The notes under the pieces are model-generated. The model was not told where the DNA came from. It was given only the letters and a program-made list of their open reading frames with translations, and did no database searches. A DNA stretch of 64,000 bases from a virus: the IMG/VR virus record IMGVR_UViG_3300044835_000075, positions 1 to 64,000 of that record; one strand, 5' to 3'. The position numbers were made by a program, and so were the translations under genes. Positions 15,483-23,275 of the stretch are shown one piece after another; positions within the stretch are counted from its first letter, which is position 1; each line of letters opens with the position of its first letter.

Positions 15483-15505
15483 AAAACCCCCACCGTGGCG
15501 GGGGC
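15483..15505 (-). terminator. terminator after 15521 gene
   Basis: CCCCC / GGGGG-based hairpin with AAAA on the plus strand (UUUU on minus). Confidence 0.65.
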
Positions 15506-15520
15506 TCTCCTGTCAGGTGG

Positions 15521-15772
15521 TCAGCCCGCGAAGGTCATGATCCAGATGACGGCCTCGCGGAACTGGATGATCTCGAAGTCCTGCTTCTCGCCGTCCCACG
15601 TCCGGGCGGCGAAGCCGGAGCCTGCGGCGTTGAGGACGACGTAACCCTCGGACATGCTCAGCCGTGCGGCGTCGCGGATCTTCCACTCGCCCGACTTGAC
15701 CAGGGTGACGTTGGCGACCTTGCCGTTGCCGCGTTCGCCGGTGATCTGAACTTCGAACTCGGTGTGCACCAC
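15521..15772 (-). CDS. unknown 83-residue protein
   Basis: GTG 15772 chosen because GAGGAG lies 6 nt upstream; GTG 15769 follows, and the leader ATG (15805) is in frame and could add MFRTTSAEEKP. Beta-rich: HTEFEVQITGERGNGKVANV, EGYVVLNAAGSGFAART, DFEIIQFREAVIWIMTFAG. No family recognised. Confidence 0.68.
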   Translation of the reverse strand: MVHTEFEVQITGERGNGKVANVTLVKSGEWKIRDAARLSMSEGYVVLNAAGSGFAARTWDGEKQDFEIIQFREAVIWIMTFAG

Positions 15773-15808
15773 GGGTTTCTCCTCTGCGCTCGTCGTGCGG
15801 AACATGGA

Positions 15809-15838
15809 TAGCTAACCATGCTGAGCGCGGCTTGTCAA
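15809..15838 (-). promoter_or_regulatory. promoter cassette, TTCCGCA leader class
   Basis: TTGACA, 18 bp, TAGCTA; its -35 contains the TGA stop of the upstream gene 15835-16026. Confidence 0.8.
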
Positions 15839-16026
15839 CCCTGGTGACGTTGCGAGTTCCAGCGAGTGGACTCAGAGCTGCGGGAGCACGCGCGGACGTC
15901 GTCGACGCTGGCGTGCCTGCCGTGGCAGTGCCCGCACGCGATGCGGCCGCGCTGGGGCGGCGGACTCGGGACGGGCCGCGCCGGTGGCGGGCCGGGTACG
16001 GGGCGATTGACGGCGGGTGCGGACAT
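15835..16026 (-). CDS. Pro-rich zinc-knuckle protein, 63 residues
   Basis: ATG 16026. Pro-rich N-terminus (VPGPPPARPVPSPPP) then IACGHCHGRHASVDDVRACS, a C-x2-C-x-G-x-H-x8-C pattern also seen in the 40920-41267 protein (CAHCKATHTAVEAVRRCH). The stop is embedded in the next promoter. A small zinc-binding protein of unknown role. Confidence 0.65.
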   Translation of the reverse strand: MSAPAVNRPVPGPPPARPVPSPPPQRGRIACGHCHGRHASVDDVRACSRSSESTRWNSQRHQG

Positions 16027-16034
16027 GGCGGGGC

Positions 16035-16457
16035 CTACCCGTTCTCTGCGGTGATGCGGCGGGAGAAGTCGACAGCAGTGACGTGGCCATCCTCGTCGAC
16101 ACGGACCCAGGTCTGGTAGTCGTGCGAGTCGGCGTACATGCCAGCCCAGCGCTGGATCACAGCGTCGGCTTCCTCGGCGGAGCGCCTGCCTGCCAGGATC
16201 ATCGCGGGAACTTCCACGCGGACCGTCTCGATTCGGGAATCCACCGGCCACACCTGGACGTCGTCGGGCGTGGTGACGCTCTGCGGCTCCCACTCCCCCG
16301 ACTCGTCGACGCGCGCGTCACCGAAGGCCTGGTGGCAGATCCGGCCGGGCATGTCGTCGTGGTTCTCGAAGTCCTCCAGAGCTTCCTCGGGAGACTCGGC
16401 CTCGATCCTCAAGACCGCGCTCACGGTCTGGGTGATGTGGACCAGGTAGGTGGGCAT
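16035..16457 (-). CDS. unknown 140-residue protein
   Basis: ATG 16457 with GAGGAGCCCGCG RBS. N-terminal MPTYLVHITQTVSAVLRIEA then ESPEEALEDFENHDDMPGRI, a ferredoxin-like beta/alpha arrangement common in small phage proteins. Acidic, soluble. First gene of its unit. Confidence 0.7.
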   Translation of the reverse strand: MPTYLVHITQTVSAVLRIEAESPEEALEDFENHDDMPGRICHQAFGDARVDESGEWEPQSVTTPDDVQVWPVDSRIETVRVEVPAMILAGRRSAEEADAVIQRWAGMYADSHDYQTWVRVDEDGHVTAVDFSRRITAENG

Positions 16458-16492
16458 CGCGGGCTCCTCGGGTTGTCGATGCGGAACAACCT

Positions 16493-16522
16493 AAGTAAAC
16501 CATTCTGAGAGCGGCTAGTCAA
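16493..16522 (-). promoter_or_regulatory. promoter cassette
   Basis: TTGACT, 18 bp, TTACTT; leader contains GTTCCGCA. Serves 16035-16457. Confidence 0.75.
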
Positions 16523-16608
16523 CTACCCCGGCGCGTCGAGCGCCCAACTCCCCCGCCCGGCTGGATACTGGCCAGGCATCCGGATGCCACTACCAGGGAG
16601 AACGCACC

Positions 16609-17076
16609 ATGAGCTCACTTCGGGACGCCAGCGGCAACGTCCTCAACAAGACCCAGCTGCTGGCGCTGATGACGGCCCAGACGGCCCAGACGGTCTACAC
16701 CGCGAACGCCAACGTCGACCAGCGCTTCACCTACGACGGCGGCGCGTTTGAAGACGGCGACCGGTCGCTGTTCTACGCCGGTCAGACGGGCATCACGCAG
16801 GCCTTCATCGACGGCCTCTTCCTGACGGCGACCGCCGACGCCATCGCCCCCGCGACCGGCCTCGCCGCCGGTGGCACGAACGTCGTCATCACCGGTACGA
16901 ACCTCGCCGGTTCGGCGGGCGTCACGTTCGGCGGCGTCGCGGCGACCAACTTCGTGGTCACCTCGAACACCACCATCACGTGCACCGCCCCCGCGCACGC
17001 GGCCGGTGCCGTCTCCGTGGTCGTCAAGGACGACGCGGGCGACATCACCAAGGCGGCCTTCTATACCTACACCTGA
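16609..17076 (+). CDS. IPT/TIG-domain protein, probable virion decoration
   Basis: 155 residues, ATG 16609 with AGGGAGAACGCACC RBS. N-terminal ~75 residues include TQLLALMTAQTAQTVYTANA. C-terminal ~80 residues form one IPT/TIG Ig-like domain: GGTNVVITGTNLAGSAGVTF and NTTITCTAPAHAAGAVSVVV. Such domains decorate phage heads or tails and bind surfaces. It stands alone, has no cassette promoter and ends at a strong terminator, all consistent with separate late expression. Confidence 0.75.
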   Translation: MSSLRDASGNVLNKTQLLALMTAQTAQTVYTANANVDQRFTYDGGAFEDGDRSLFYAGQTGITQAFIDGLFLTATADAIAPATGLAAGGTNVVITGTNLAGSAGVTFGGVAATNFVVTSNTTITCTAPAHAAGAVSVVVKDDAGDITKAAFYTYT

Positions 17077-17105
17077 CAGGCGGCCAGCGGACGCGCTGGC
17101 GCAGA

Positions 17106-17144
17106 AAAAAGCCCCGACCAGGTGCGCCCTGGTCGGGGCTTTTT
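17106..17144. terminator. strong bidirectional terminator
   Basis: 17-bp perfect stem AAAAAGCCCCGACCAGG with U run, between convergent genes. Confidence 0.92.
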
Positions 17145-17155
17145 CGTGCTGTCGG

Positions 17156-17317
17156 TCAGCCGCGCCGACCACTCTCGCGACGCTCGTTGATCCCGTCCGC
17201 GACCTCCTTCACGTGCGCGGACGCGCCCGACTGCTGGGCGGCCTTCCGTACGGCGTTCTCGTTGGCGATGACGGCGCGACGGTTGGCCGCGTCCTTCTCG
17301 TCGGTGCGCTGGCTCAT
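17156..17317 (-). CDS. small basic/helical protein, 53 residues
   Basis: ATG 17317 with GAAAGTGAG RBS. Starts MSQRTDEKDAANRRAVIANE and ends HVKEVADGINERRESGRRG; wholly hydrophilic. Unknown. Confidence 0.6.
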   Translation of the reverse strand: MSQRTDEKDAANRRAVIANENAVRKAAQQSGASAHVKEVADGINERRESGRRG

Positions 17318-17362
17318 GTTGATCTCACTTTCGGTTGAGGGGTTGAACTCTGGGGGCGCCGG

Positions 17363-17680
17363 TCAGCGCAGGTGCGGGAAGGTGTCCCCGACTTTGTACG
17401 TCTTGTAGTCCTGTTCGGACAGGCAGGCGTCGCCGTCCTTGTCGTCCTTGGCGTTGTGGAATTCGACGTGCCAGCATTCCGGGACGGACGTGTAGACCGG
17501 GATGCTCACGCGGCACACACCGTTGGAGCCGTAGGAAACGCACTGGCTGGAGTCGCTCTCGTCGTGCCGGGCGACGAACTTCATGCCGGTGATGGTGCCG
17601 GTCGTGGCGTCGTCGCACGCGGTAAGCGTGAGCAGTGCGGCACCGGCGAGCGCGGCCAGGGCGACAGTTCGGCGGATCAT
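17363..17680 (-). CDS. secreted lipoprotein, 105 residues
   Basis: ATG 17680 with GAGGAGAGAC RBS. Signal peptide MIRRTVALAALAGAALL with lipobox LTAC (Cys22). The mature part has four further cysteines (QCVSYGSNGVC, PECW, DACLSEQD), so probably two disulfides. Anchored outside the membrane; a role in superinfection or surface change is possible but unproven. Confidence 0.75.
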   Translation of the reverse strand: MIRRTVALAALAGAALLTLTACDDATTGTITGMKFVARHDESDSSQCVSYGSNGVCRVSIPVYTSVPECWHVEFHNAKDDKDGDACLSEQDYKTYKVGDTFPHLR

Positions 17681-17713
17681 GTCTCTCCTCGGATTGGCGG
17701 GCGGGGAATCCTG

Positions 17714-18445
17714 CTAGCGCAGGACGTTGATGCGGAACGGCGGCTCACCTTCGGCGAGGGTGCCCGGGGCGACCGGATACGGGTGGTTGGGATCGCTGGC
17801 CGGGAACACGAAATGCTCCCCGTCGCGGAACTGGTACGCGCCGGTGGCGTACTTCCCCGCGCCGACATGGCCGGTGACGACTTCGCCCCACACCGTTTTG
17901 TCGGCGTAGCGGGCGGTCATCAGCTGGCCGACGGCCCAGCGGCCGCCGGGGCCGTCGATGTCGATCGCGCGCCTGTCGTGCGGGTAGGCGAACCGGATCA
18001 CCCAGCCCTTCTCGTCGGCGGCGTCGCGCACGACGCGGGACTCGTCCTCGGTGAGCGGGAAGTACCGCAGGGTGGACTTGTAGGGCACATCGTTTCCTCT
18101 CTGTGCGAGCTGGTCGAGGTGGGCGTTTTCGATCGCGCGGATCGCCGCACCGTGAACCGGGCAGCCGTAGCGCGCGCGCCACATCAGGCAGGTGCAGCGG
18201 GGGTCGCGCGGGTAGCCGAATGCCGGGGTGATCAGTTCGTACGGACGGCACGTCTTGCACTGCGAAGTACGGCGATCGGGGGCGCCGATGCCGGTGATCC
18301 GCTGCGCCTCTTCCAGGCTGATGGGCAGCGAGTGCTTCGCGTGTCCGGCGTGGACGCAGGTGACGAGGTGGATCATGCGCCGGGTCGTGATGGACCCGAC
18401 GCATGATCCACTGTCGCGCACGACGTGGACGACGAACGCGCTCAC
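17714..18445 (-). CDS. unknown 243-residue protein coupled to WhiB
   Basis: GTG 18445 overlaps the whiB stop (GTGA). N-terminal half has several Cys/His pairs (VTCVHAGHAKH, QCKTCRPYELI, CTCLMWRARYGCPVHG), suggesting metal binding. C-terminal half (from MPYKSTLRYFPLTEDE) has RFAYPHDRRAIDIDGPGGRW and KTVWGEVVTGHVGAGKYATG. An internal ATG at about 18090 could give the C-terminal half alone. Unknown function. Confidence 0.65.
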   Translation of the reverse strand: MSAFVVHVVRDSGSCVGSITTRRMIHLVTCVHAGHAKHSLPISLEEAQRITGIGAPDRRTSQCKTCRPYELITPAFGYPRDPRCTCLMWRARYGCPVHGAAIRAIENAHLDQLAQRGNDVPYKSTLRYFPLTEDESRVVRDAADEKGWVIRFAYPHDRRAIDIDGPGGRWAVGQLMTARYADKTVWGEVVTGHVGAGKYATGAYQFRDGEHFVFPASDPNHPYPVAPGTLAEGEPPFRINVLR

Positions 18446-18735
18446 GGGTGTGTGCGCTTGCGCTTGAGGGCGCGCCGCTCGTCCTCGTCCATGCCGCCCC
18501 AGACTCCGGCGTCCTGGCCGGTGTCGAGGGCCCACTTGCGGCAGTCTTCGAGCACCGGGCAGCCCTGGCAGACGCTCTTGGCCAGCGCGGTTTGCGCCAG
18601 CGCGGGGCCGGAGATGCCGACGGGGAAGAACAGCTCGGGGTCCTCGGTGGCGCAGGCGGCGTCGAAGCGCCAGTCGGCGGGGCGGGTGACGTCGGCGAGC
18701 ACGTCGCCGAGCAGTTCGTGGGTGGACGTGGACAT
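18442..18735 (-). CDS. whiB: WhiB-family Fe-S transcription factor
   Basis: 97 residues, ATG 18735 with GAGGAGGTACC RBS. Four cluster-binding cysteines: Cys28, Cys56, Cys59 and Cys65 (CQGCPVLEDC), then GVWGG and a basic tail (RRALKRKRTHP), the full WhiB pattern. WhiB proteins bind 4Fe-4S and sigma factor; phage copies (e.g. TM4 WhiB) can act against the host paralogue. Heads a two-gene coupled unit. Confidence 0.92.
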   Translation of the reverse strand: MSTSTHELLGDVLADVTRPADWRFDAACATEDPELFFPVGISGPALAQTALAKSVCQGCPVLEDCRKWALDTGQDAGVWGGMDEDERRALKRKRTHP

Positions 18736-18770
18736 GGCGGTACCTCCTCGGTATGCGTGCGGGAAAGTGC

Positions 18771-18794
18771 GCCCCGGCCGGTGGCGGCCGGGGC
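18771..18794 (-). terminator. hairpin between 18810 gene and whiB
   Basis: GCCCCGGCCG / CGGCCGGGGC, 4-nt loop. Confidence 0.6.
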
Positions 18795-18809
18795 GGTCGA
18801 GCGGAACGG

Positions 18810-19019
18810 TTACGGGGTGACGTCGACGGTGACGTTGGTGGCGACCTCGACGGTGAAAGCCTCGGTGACCGCGACGATCGCGCCGCCGCAGTGGGTGCAG
18901 GCGATCAGGTCACCGACGGCCCGGAAGCCCATGATCTGGGCGCCGTGGCCGCAGGCGTAGTCGACCAGGGTGGCGGTCTCAGTGACGATGCCGGTGGCGG
19001 CGGTGAGCTGGGCGTTCAT
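18810..19019 (-). CDS. zinc-ribbon-like protein, 69 residues
   Basis: ATG 19019 with GAGGAGATCACG RBS. DYACGHGAQIMG and ACTHCGGAIVAV give a C-x-H ... C-x2-C site; C-terminus Val/Thr-rich. Unknown. Confidence 0.65.
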   Translation of the reverse strand: MNAQLTAATGIVTETATLVDYACGHGAQIMGFRAVGDLIACTHCGGAIVAVTEAFTVEVATNVTVDVTP

Positions 19020-19053
19020 CGTGATCTCCTCGGGGTCGCTTGCGGAACATGAT

Positions 19054-19083
19054 TAGCAAACCATGTACCGGGCGGCTTGTCAA
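19054..19083 (-). promoter_or_regulatory. promoter cassette
   Basis: TTGACA, 18 bp, TTGCTA; leader mixes both classes (TTCCGCAAGCGACC). Serves 18810-19019. Confidence 0.75.
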
Positions 19084-19086
19084 CCC

Positions 19087-19425
19087 CTAGCAGAGGTGGA
19101 TGTCAGCGAGCTGCACGACCTGGGTGGCCTGCGCCAGCGACCACACGCCCATGCTCGCAAGGCCGGTGGCGAGCTGGTCCGGATTCGCACCGGCGGCAAG
19201 TTGCTGGCACACTCCCCGGCCGGTCAACCGCTCACCCTCACCGCTCGTCGACACCGGGACACCGGCGGCCCGCAGGGCGTCCAGAAACTCGGTCATGTTG
19301 TCCACGGTCGCATCCGCGTGCGAGGGCGTCACCGACGGCGCTGGGCGCGGCGCAGGGGCGTTCTGCGCGCAGCCGGATACGGCGGCGAGCACGGCGACGG
19401 CGAGCAGGATGCGCAGACGGATCAT
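19087..19425 (-). CDS. DUF732-type lipoprotein
   Basis: 112 residues, ATG 19425. Signal peptide MIRLRILLAVAVLAAV with lipobox SGC (Cys19). Mature domain FLDALRAAGVPVS ... GRGVCQQLAAGANPDQLATG matches the DUF732 layout found in mycobacteria and relatives (F..L...G ... C..L..G). Cell-surface protein, function unknown. Confidence 0.75.
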   Translation of the reverse strand: MIRLRILLAVAVLAAVSGCAQNAPAPRPAPSVTPSHADATVDNMTEFLDALRAAGVPVSTSGEGERLTGRGVCQQLAAGANPDQLATGLASMGVWSLAQATQVVQLADIHLC

Positions 19426-19453
19426 GCGCCGATGGTAGACCCCGGACGCGACG

Positions 19454-19480
19454 AAACCCCGGCCGTTTCAGGCCGGGGTC
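19454..19480 (-). terminator. terminator after 19490 gene
   Basis: ACCCCGGCC / GGCCGGGGT, 6-nt loop. Confidence 0.75.
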
Positions 19481-19489
19481 TCGCGGGTG

Positions 19490-19624
19490 CTACCTGCCCT
19501 TGATCGCGTCGCGGAGGGCCTTGTTGGAATCCGTATTCGTGCTGGCCCTGTCGACCGCCTTGTCGGTCGCCTTGGTGGCCTTGTTGTCGCCGGAGGGATT
19601 GGTGGACTTGCCGCCGCGTGCCAT
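19490..19624 (-). CDS. small hydrophilic protein, 44 residues
   Basis: ATG 19624 with GAAAGAAG RBS. Starts MARGGKSTNPSGDNKATKA; resembles the 62575-62724 protein in composition (GGKSTNPSG versus RGSSKPSKG). Unknown. Confidence 0.55.
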   Translation of the reverse strand: MARGGKSTNPSGDNKATKATDKAVDRASTNTDSNKALRDAIKGR

Positions 19625-19650
19625 GGTGATCTTCTTTCTTCGAGGGATTT

Positions 19651-19674
19651 CGGGGGCCGGACAACCGGCCCCCG
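19651..19674 (-). terminator. hairpin between 19687 and 19490 genes
   Basis: CGGGGGCCGG / CCGGCCCCCG, 4-nt loop; weak U run. Confidence 0.55.
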
Positions 19675-19686
19675 CGTCTGTGGGGG

Positions 19687-20565
19687 TTAGCGCGTCTCGC
19701 GGACGAACTTGGTCTCGACCCGCTTCGCCAGCGCCGCGCGCTCGGCCTCGACGTCCGTGCCGCGCTTGTGGGCGAGGGCCGTCAGGCAGAGGGTGATCGT
19801 CTTTTCCCACTCCGGAGTGGCGGGGTGGGCGGTGCTGTAGTGGGCGGTGTCGTTGTACCAGCGGATGCTGAACGCTGCCTCGCTGGCGGCGCGCTGGGCG
19901 GCGATCTCGGTCTTGATCGTGCGTCCCTGCGTGCCGTCGGGGATGACCAGCGTCGAGCCGTCCGGGTTGGTGATGGCCTTCGCGGCGGCGGCGGCGCGCT
20001 TGTCCGCCTTCGCCTTGGCGTCGGCCTCGCGCTGCTCGCGGGTCCTGGTCATGCGCGGAGTCTCGACGCGGCAGGGGCGACCGGCCTCGATTTCGGCGCG
20101 CTGGCCGGGGAAGCAGGTGAGGCACGAGAGTTCACCGGCCTGCTCGACGGCCTCGTCGGCGGTCAGGCCCGACAGTCCGGTCATCCAGTACCACTCGGTG
20201 GTCGGGTAGGTGTTGCGGCATTCGGTGTGCGTGTGCAGGTGGCCATTGTTGTTGTCGACCATGTAGTAGCGGGTCCAGCCGCCGCGACGGTTGTACTCGG
20301 CGTTGAGCGGCATGAGCTGCTCGGTGCGGATGCGGTTGGCCTTGGCGTAGGCGGTCTCGGCGTCGCGGTTGGCCCCGGCCCTCTTCTCGCGGTAGTAGAC
20401 CAGCGTCTCCTCGTCGAGGTTCTCCCCGAGCTTCTCCAGATCCTTGACGAGGCTCACGATGAGCCTCTCGGCGCGGGCAGCGTTGGCGCTCCAGTAGGCG
20501 ATCTCTCCGCCGATGCGGGCGATCTCGGTGTCGATCTCGGCGGGGGTGGCGGTGGTGAGCTGCAT
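19687..20565 (-). CDS. coiled-coil/metal-binding protein, 292 residues
   Basis: ATG 20565 with GGGAGATCGAG RBS (a leader GTG, reading VFRKRDTREIE, is in frame). Residues 1-75 coiled coil. Middle HLHTHTECRNTYPTTEWYW and LSCLTCFPGQRAEIEAG form a probable zinc site. Then a Lys/Ala helix and a C-terminal domain SIRWYNDTAHYSTAHPATPE. This layout is familiar from unassigned actinophage proteins; no function known to me. Confidence 0.7.
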   Translation of the reverse strand: MQLTTATPAEIDTEIARIGGEIAYWSANAARAERLIVSLVKDLEKLGENLDEETLVYYREKRAGANRDAETAYAKANRIRTEQLMPLNAEYNRRGGWTRYYMVDNNNGHLHTHTECRNTYPTTEWYWMTGLSGLTADEAVEQAGELSCLTCFPGQRAEIEAGRPCRVETPRMTRTREQREADAKAKADKRAAAAAKAITNPDGSTLVIPDGTQGRTIKTEIAAQRAASEAAFSIRWYNDTAHYSTAHPATPEWEKTITLCLTALAHKRGTDVEAERAALAKRVETKFVRETR

Positions 20566-20601
20566 CTCGATCTCCCTGGTGTCTCTCTTGCGGAACACCA
20601 T

Positions 20602-20631
20602 TAGCTAACCATGCTGACAGCGGCTTGTCAA
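20602..20631 (-). promoter_or_regulatory. promoter cassette, TTCCGCA leader class
   Basis: TTGACA, 18 bp, TAGCTA; serves 19687-20565. Confidence 0.8.
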
Positions 20632-20696
20632 CTATCTGGCCAGAAAAGATCCCGGCGCCGCGTGCCGACGAGCACGCGGGACCGGGAAATCGCAGG

Positions 20697-20873
20697 TCAC
20701 TCCCGGTCGCGGTGGCAGCCGTGGATGTGCAGCTCGGCGGGGCAGGTGCCGGATCCGTCGCAGGTGGACAAAGCGGTGACCTCGTCAGGGGTCGCGGTGC
20801 CGGGCGTGTCGTCGCGGTGGACGGTTCGCCCGGTCTCCAGGTCGATTCCGAGTGGGCGTTGCGTGGTGCGCAT
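20697..20873 (-). CDS. small Cys/His protein, 58 residues
   Basis: ATG 20873 with GGAAGGGACGCGCCC RBS. Ends STCDGSGTCPAELHIHGCH, a probable metal site. Unknown. Confidence 0.6.
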   Translation of the reverse strand: MRTTQRPLGIDLETGRTVHRDDTPGTATPDEVTALSTCDGSGTCPAELHIHGCHRDRE

Positions 20874-20901
20874 GGGCGCGTCCCTTCCTTGTTCGTACCG
20901 T

Positions 20902-20931
20902 AAGTAAACCAGTGTCGGCGCGGCTAGTCAA
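20902..20931 (-). promoter_or_regulatory. promoter cassette
   Basis: TTGACT, 18 bp, TTACTT; serves 20697-20873. Back to back with the plus-strand cassette 16 bp away. Confidence 0.75.
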
Positions 20932-20946
20932 CCCGTGGACAGATAG

Positions 20947-20976
20947 TTGACAAGCCTCGCTGGCCATGGTTAGCTA
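20947..20976 (+). promoter_or_regulatory. promoter cassette, TTCCGCA leader class
   Basis: TTGACA, 18 bp, TAGCTA; serves 21011-21466. Marks the switch from minus to plus transcription. Confidence 0.8.
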
Positions 20977-21010
20977 TCCATGTTCCGCACCGATACCCCG
21001 AGGAGACCCC

Positions 21011-21466
21011 GTGACCGAGCTGCTGACCACCCGGGCCATCGACCACGCGAACCTGCTGCGCCGCCTGGCTTTCGTCGCCCGGCACCCCGAGCCGGAGCAG
21101 ATCTACGGCCCGGCGCCGATCACCGACCCGGTCGTCGGCGACCTCGCGCTCGTCGATGTCCGGGGCAAGTGGCGCTACGGCATCGTGACCGCGATCGGCG
21201 ACACGGAGGCGACGATCACCTACGTCACCGTCGCCGGTCTGAACAAGGCCCGTCGGGACGCGCACTACCACCAGAACGTCAAGCTGGACGGTTACCCGGA
21301 GCAGATGCGCGACCGGGCGCCGGAGGCCAAGCGTGACGCCGTGTTCGCGGCCGCACTGATCGAGCAGTACGCGACCCGCATCGTCACCACCGAACCGTGG
21401 GTCGCGTGGACTCCGCTGGCCACGAAGATCGTCGAGCTGGACGAACTGATCGTCATCCGGGGCTAG
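21011..21466 (+). CDS. unknown 151-residue protein
   Basis: GTG 21011 with GAGGAGACCCC RBS. Core VVGDLALVDVRGKWRYGIVT and EATITYVTVAGLNKARRDAH looks like a small beta-barrel (SH3/KOW-like) domain, then helices. Soluble. No family recognised. Confidence 0.7.
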   Translation: MTELLTTRAIDHANLLRRLAFVARHPEPEQIYGPAPITDPVVGDLALVDVRGKWRYGIVTAIGDTEATITYVTVAGLNKARRDAHYHQNVKLDGYPEQMRDRAPEAKRDAVFAAALIEQYATRIVTTEPWVAWTPLATKIVELDELIVIRG

Positions 21467-21469
21467 GGG

Positions 21470-21499
21470 TTGACAAGCCGCGCTCATAGCGGCTATCTT
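21470..21499 (+). promoter_or_regulatory. promoter cassette, GGTACCGCAAGCGACC leader class
   Basis: TTGACA, 18 bp, TATCTT; abuts the upstream stop; serves 21546-21911. Confidence 0.78.
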
Positions 21500-21545
21500 T
21501 CAGAGGTACCGCAAGCGACCCACCCACCACCTCCCGGAGGTCACC

Positions 21546-21911
21546 ATGAACAAGCGCCCCGCCCCCGCCGCTTTCGCCCGGATCGTCGCCAACGTCGCGA
21601 CCTACCCAGTCGGAATCGAGACCTACTTCGGGATGGGCGCCGCGTTCGTCGAGGTGTGGCGCCCCACCGAAGGCGTGTGGGTCTTCCACCTCGTCGAGGT
21701 GACCGACGACCTCGAAGAGATCAACCGCCTCAAGACGGTCGCCGTCACCCCCAGCGAGTACCGGGGCCACGACGTCATCGGCGGCGACGGCACCTTCGCC
21801 TACGCCACCGACTTCCGGGGCATCGAGACGGCGATCGGCTACGCGTTCGACGAGCTGGCCGCCGAGGTGTGGCGCGGCTCGCAGAACGAGCACGACCCCG
21901 TCGCCGTCTAG
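21546..21911 (+). CDS. unknown 121-residue protein
   Basis: ATG 21546 with CCCGGAGGTCACC RBS. Contains YPVGIETYFGMGAAFVEVWR and EEINRLKTVAVTPSEYRGHD, then GGDGTFAYATDFRGIETAIG. Soluble alpha/beta. No family recognised. Confidence 0.7.
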   Translation: MNKRPAPAAFARIVANVATYPVGIETYFGMGAAFVEVWRPTEGVWVFHLVEVTDDLEEINRLKTVAVTPSEYRGHDVIGGDGTFAYATDFRGIETAIGYAFDELAAEVWRGSQNEHDPVAV

Positions 21912-21920
21912 GCGACACCA

Positions 21921-21946
21921 GCCGGGCGCACACGCGCCCGGCTTTT
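21921..21946 (+). terminator. intrinsic terminator
   Basis: GCCGGGCGC / GCGCCCGGC followed by TTTT. The next gene has no visible promoter, so read-through is likely partial. Confidence 0.75.
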
Positions 21947-21967
21947 GTGGACCGAGAGGAGAAACCC

Positions 21968-22456
21968 TTGCCCGCCAAGACGATTTACCCCTGCCCCGAA
22001 TGCGAGACCGGAGACTGCGTCTGCGGCGTCGGCTGCGCGGACTGCGGCTACACCCGGATGTGCTCGAACTGCGCGGGCACCGGCGACGTCGAGATCCCGG
22101 TTATGGTCCCGAAGCAGCCGAAGGCGCCCGGGATCACGTTCAACGTCCCGTCCGACCTCGTGGACCGGCGGGGCGGCGGCAAGCCTCGCAAGCATCCCCG
22201 CTGCGTCGAGTGCAACCGGTTCATCTCGGCCCGTCCGGACAGGGATCCGATGGCGCTCATGACGATCGAAGAGCGGCACAAGCATGTCGGCGGAGACCCG
22301 CGCCAGCGGCACCTGCCGCGCTGCTCGGGGTGCGCCAGGCCGTTCCGCCTGATGGTGTCGGAGCACGCGCGGCAGGCTCGTACGCGCGGCGCGGTGCAGC
22401 TCTGGTCGTACTACAGCAACGGCAAGACCAGTGTGCGCACCATGAGCCGTAATTGA
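21968..22456 (+). CDS. multi-zinc-finger protein, 162 residues
   Basis: TTG 21968 after GAGGAGAAACCC. N-terminus has a DnaJ-like run of C-x2-C pairs (CPECETGDC, CGVGCADCGY, CSNCAGTGDV). Two further sites, HPRCVECNRFI and RCSGCARPFRL. Nucleic-acid or protein binding is likely. Stop lies next to the following promoter. Confidence 0.68.
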   Translation: MPAKTIYPCPECETGDCVCGVGCADCGYTRMCSNCAGTGDVEIPVMVPKQPKAPGITFNVPSDLVDRRGGGKPRKHPRCVECNRFISARPDRDPMALMTIEERHKHVGGDPRQRHLPRCSGCARPFRLMVSEHARQARTRGAVQLWSYYSNGKTSVRTMSRN

Positions 22457-22482
22457 CAAGCCGCTTTGAGAGTGGTTCACTT
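22453..22482 (+). promoter_or_regulatory. promoter cassette
   Basis: TTGACA, 18 bp, TCACTT; leader with GTTCCGCA; serves 22520-23275. Confidence 0.75.
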
Positions 22483-22519
22483 ATCTAGTACGACGTTCCG
22501 CACGACCGAGAGGCACACC

Positions 22520-23275
22520 GTGACCGACCAGGACGACAAGATCCGCGAACGCGTCCGCAAGATGCTCGCACTCGCCGAAGACGAGGGCACCACCCAGGGA
22601 GAGCGCGACAGCGCCTTCGCCCGCGCGACCCAGCTCATGGCGCGCCACCAGATCGAGCGCCAGATGCTCGACGACACCGCCCCGCGCAAAGAGGCCGTCG
22701 GTCAGCGCGATTTCACCTTCGATGCCCCCTACACGCGGCAGAAGTGCGACCTGCTCTGCTGGACGGCGAACGCCATGGGGATGCGCTCAATCGTCTACCG
22801 CCGAGGCGCCGAGGTCACCCGGACAATCATCTACGGGTTCGAGTCGGACTTGGAAATTCTCGACATGCTCTACACATCCCTGCTGTTGCAGCAGGTAAGC
22901 GGACTACGCAAAGCCGCCGTACCCGAATACCTGTCCGGAAGCTCGGTCGCCATGTGGCGCCGCGACTGGCAGAGCGCCTTCGCCAACACCGTGCACTTCC
23001 GGATCAAGTCGGCCCGGGAGAGCGAAGTGAAAACCTACGACCGGGAGCACACCGGCGGCGGCGGCGGCGGCGCGGCTCTCGTACTGGTCGATCGGTCCAA
23101 GGCAGTCGAGTTGCGTGTCGCCGAACTTCACCCGAATCTCGGGAAACCGCTCAAGTCGCGCTCGATCGGCCACCAGAGCGCGAGAATCTCCGGCCAGGAA
23201 GCCGGACGCAACGCCGACATCGGCGGCGGCAACCGCGTCCGCAACGTCGACCGCACCCAGATCGGGAGCCGGTGA
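22520..23275 (+). CDS. DUF2786-domain protein
   Basis: 251 residues, GTG 22520 with GAGAGGCACACC RBS. N-terminal DUF2786 domain: RERVRKMLALAEDEGTTQGE and ARATQLMARHQIERQML. The larger C-terminal domain (FTFDAPYTRQKCDLLCWTAN ... LDMLYTSLLLQQVSGLRKAA) is the one usually following it. Ends in a Gly-rich loop and SGQEAGRNADIGGGNRV. Common in phages; function unknown. Coupled to the next gene (TGATG). Confidence 0.85.
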   Translation: MTDQDDKIRERVRKMLALAEDEGTTQGERDSAFARATQLMARHQIERQMLDDTAPRKEAVGQRDFTFDAPYTRQKCDLLCWTANAMGMRSIVYRRGAEVTRTIIYGFESDLEILDMLYTSLLLQQVSGLRKAAVPEYLSGSSVAMWRRDWQSAFANTVHFRIKSARESEVKTYDREHTGGGGGGAALVLVDRSKAVELRVAELHPNLGKPLKSRSIGHQSARISGQEAGRNADIGGGNRVRNVDRTQIGSR

